From Halobacteriovoraceae bacterium (GTDB lineage: Bacteria > Bdellovibrionota > Bacteriovoracia > Bacteriovoracales > Bacteriovoracaceae): DNA of 6,666 nucleotides. A model generated the notes under the pieces. That model did no database searches. It worked only from the letters and a program-made list of their open reading frames with translations, and was not told where the DNA came from. Positions within the stretch are counted from its first letter, which is position 1. Every line of letters begins with the position of its first letter. Below are positions 5,459-6,666 of the stretch, piece after piece. The position numbers and the translations under genes were made by a program. The stretch spans positions 1-6,666 of the forward strand of contig JABJPQ010000069.1 of NCBI GenBank assembly GCA_018663815.1, in the 5' to 3' direction.

Positions 5459-6070
5459 AATATAAGTCAAACAGATAAAGTTTTAATTACAGCAGCGATA
5501 AAAAAAGCTGAAGCTAAGACTTCGGGAGAAATTCTTCCCGTTATTTTAAAGCAATCAGATTTTTATCCTGCAGCTCATTTCAGACTAGCTATTGTGATGG
5601 GAGTATTAGTTTCAATCATTTTTTATTATACATATGACTTTGACGATCCCATTGCTTTGTTATGGGTCCAGTTTCCTGGCATGATCTTAGGTTATGCCTT
5701 AGCTTTTCTTCCTTTTTTCAAAAGACTTTTCACGACAAATGCTGAAATGAATGAAGAAGTTCACCAAAGGGCCATTGAAGTGTATTTTGAAAATCAAGTC
5801 TCAATGACCCGAGATAGAACAGGCATAATGATTTTTGTTTCTTTGCTCGAGCATAAGGTTGAAGTACTCGCGGATAGTGGGATTAATGCTAAGGTCGAAA
5901 AAAATTATTGGAATGAACTGGTTGCTAAGTTAGTCTCGAGCATTGCTTCCGGTAAAAAAGTAGAAGGCATGGTTTCTGCAATCGAAACTTGTGGTAAAAG
6001 TTTACAGGATGAATTTCCCATAAAATCTGATGATGCGAATGAAGTGTCAGATCATTTGATTACGGATTAA
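5456..6070 (+). CDS. Membrane TPM-domain protein (COG3762-like)
   Basis: From the ATG at 5456 the protein has 204 residues and no signal peptide. The opening 40 residues (AIKKAEAKTSGEILPVILKQSDFYPAA) resemble the start of a TPM domain. The domain is then interrupted by a hairpin of two transmembrane helices (about 44-60 and 65-88). It resumes with RTGIMIFVSLLEHKVEVLAD (121-140) and a terminal segment containing GI...V...W, SGKKVEGMV and the FP motif. This split architecture is that of an uncharacterised membrane family often encoded after lemA and the YgcG-type TPM gene. The soluble halves probably lie on the same face of the membrane. Biochemical function is unknown. It is the third gene of the coupled unit; the first gene after it begins 37 bases later with its own strong ribosome-binding site, and no terminator is visible between them. 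Confidence 0.85.
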   Translation: MNISQTDKVLITAAIKKAEAKTSGEILPVILKQSDFYPAAHFRLAIVMGVLVSIIFYYTYDFDDPIALLWVQFPGMILGYALAFLPFFKRLFTTNAEMNEEVHQRAIEVYFENQVSMTRDRTGIMIFVSLLEHKVEVLADSGINAKVEKNYWNELVAKLVSSIASGKKVEGMVSAIETCGKSLQDEFPIKSDDANEVSDHLITD

Positions 6071-6107
6071 GTATAAAAAATAACAAAATAGATTAACAAG
6101 GATCAAA

Positions 6108-6392
6108 ATGAAAAAGACTTATCAGCTCAACGTTAAAAACAAAACGACTGACCGTGTGGTTGATTCAATTAAACATGAAGTAAAAAAATATATTGCCCGA
6201 GAACGCAGAAAAGAACTACCAGAACTCGTAGATTTTTGGGATTTTGATTGCAAAATTGGGGAAAATGAAAAAGCTGCGGCCAATGTTCATCTTTCCAAGG
6301 TTAACGAAATGATCAGTAAAATAGCGGCAGCAGAAAATGAATCTTTTTACTTAGAAATATTAGTTAAACCAGCGCGACGAATGAAAAAGTAG
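6108..6392 (+). CDS. Small conserved hypothetical protein, DUF6172-like
   Basis: A 94-residue, highly charged soluble protein without signal peptide or membrane segment. The segments VVDSIKHEVKKYIARERRK, ELPELVDFWDFDCKIG and SFYLEILVKPARRMKK match my recollection of the DUF6172 family; this is pattern memory, not a search. No biochemical function is known to me. The acidic and aromatic core (VDFWDFDCKIG, about residues 41-51) and the basic C-terminus are the most distinctive parts. The start is clear: ACAAGGA (6097-6103) lies four to five bases before the ATG. The stop at 6392 is one base before the ATG of the NYN nuclease gene, so the two are very probably co-transcribed and perhaps coupled. 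That pairing hints at RNA-related work but does not prove it. Confidence 0.75.
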   Translation: MKKTYQLNVKNKTTDRVVDSIKHEVKKYIARERRKELPELVDFWDFDCKIGENEKAAANVHLSKVNEMISKIAAAENESFYLEILVKPARRMKK

Positions 6393-6393
6393 T

Positions 6394-6666
6394 ATGGAAA
6401 AGATTGCAATTTTTGTTGATGTTCAAAATATTTATTATACGGTTAAAGACGGATTGAATGGACAGTTTGATTATAATTACTTTTGGTCAAAGATCGTAAA
6501 GGAAAATGTGAAAATAGAAACTGCTTTCGCATATGCAATAGATCGAGGTGATCAAAAACAACTTCAATTTCAAAATATACTGAGAGGTATTGGCTTTAAT
6601 ATTAAGCTTAAGCCCTATATTTCCCGTCAGGATGGCTCAGCTAAGGGCGATTGGGATGTTGGTATC
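6394..6666 (+). CDS. NYN-domain (LabA/DUF88-like) nuclease, 3' end outside window
   Basis: The first 91 codons are present and the frame is still open at the window edge. The N-terminal strand IAIFVDVQNIYY places Asp9 and Asn12 where NYN/PIN-like nucleases bind metal. The later block KLKPYISRQDGSAKGDWDVGI carries further conserved acidic residues (D87 and D89 in GDWDVG). This is the LabA-like/DUF88 branch of the NYN family, thought to act as Mg2+-dependent RNases in the cytosol. The remaining catalytic Asp and C-terminal part are outside the window. There is no strong ribosome-binding site before the ATG. Because it begins one base after the preceding stop, translation probably depends on the upstream gene. 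Confidence 0.9.
   Translation, partial: MEKIAIFVDVQNIYYTVKDGLNGQFDYNYFWSKIVKENVKIETAFAYAIDRGDQKQLQFQNILRGIGFNIKLKPYISRQDGSAKGDWDVGI

Noticed and set aside
5168..5470. Proline-rich 100-residue frame on the minus strand
   Set aside because: It is the antisense of Gly codons in the TPM protein's tail (GGN reads as proline in reverse) and has no ribosome-binding site.

Overview
This is an AT-rich bacterial chromosomal window. Export signals suggest a Gram-negative: a lipobox on the LemA protein and Sec signal peptides on two others. The gene mix (LemA plus two TPM-domain proteins, a MthK-type channel, an extended cold-shock protein, a DUF6172-like protein and a NYN nuclease) and the recurrent ACAAGGA ribosome-binding sites recall Bdellovibrionota such as the Bacteriovorax group. 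That placement is an inference and no phylogenetic marker is present. I see no tRNA, rRNA, CRISPR array, insertion sequence or phage gene, and no gene-free stretch over 300 bases.

Layout. Positions 1-228 hold the 3' end of an unrecognised lysine-rich protein. In the same frame, after a single TGA, comes a six-cysteine probably exported protein (to 687). Its apparent signal peptide is cut by that TGA. A hairpin with terminator geometry follows (695-729). Next are a JmjC/cupin-type Fe(II)/2-oxoglutarate oxygenase (786-1721) and a cold-shock-domain protein with an unusual N-terminal extension (1774-2211). Two minus-strand genes follow: a rhomboid protease whose 3' end overlaps the cold-shock gene, and a two-helix potassium-channel-like protein with a cytosolic RCK/TrkA module (2980-3978). 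The channel gene is divergent from the plus-strand lemA-TPM-TPM cluster (4156-6070), with a perfect 22-bp A/T palindrome in the intervening region. The window ends with a DUF6172-like gene and the first 91 codons of a NYN-domain nuclease.

How the genes relate. The clearest unit is lemA with the two TPM genes. Both junctions are one-base TAATG overlaps, which predicts translational coupling of an envelope lipoprotein, an exported Gly-rich membrane-anchored TPM protein and a two-helix membrane TPM protein. The DUF6172-like and NYN genes sit 1 nt apart and are probably co-transcribed. The rhomboid and channel genes are co-directional with a 79-91 nt gap, so linkage is uncertain.

Most of the window is ordinary housekeeping or accessory content, and I do not see a complete undescribed system. 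The observations most worth checking are the TGA inside an otherwise textbook signal peptide, a possible internal start that would make a free RCK domain from the channel gene, the channel's altered selectivity filter (TVGFS), and the A/T palindrome in front of the channel gene.
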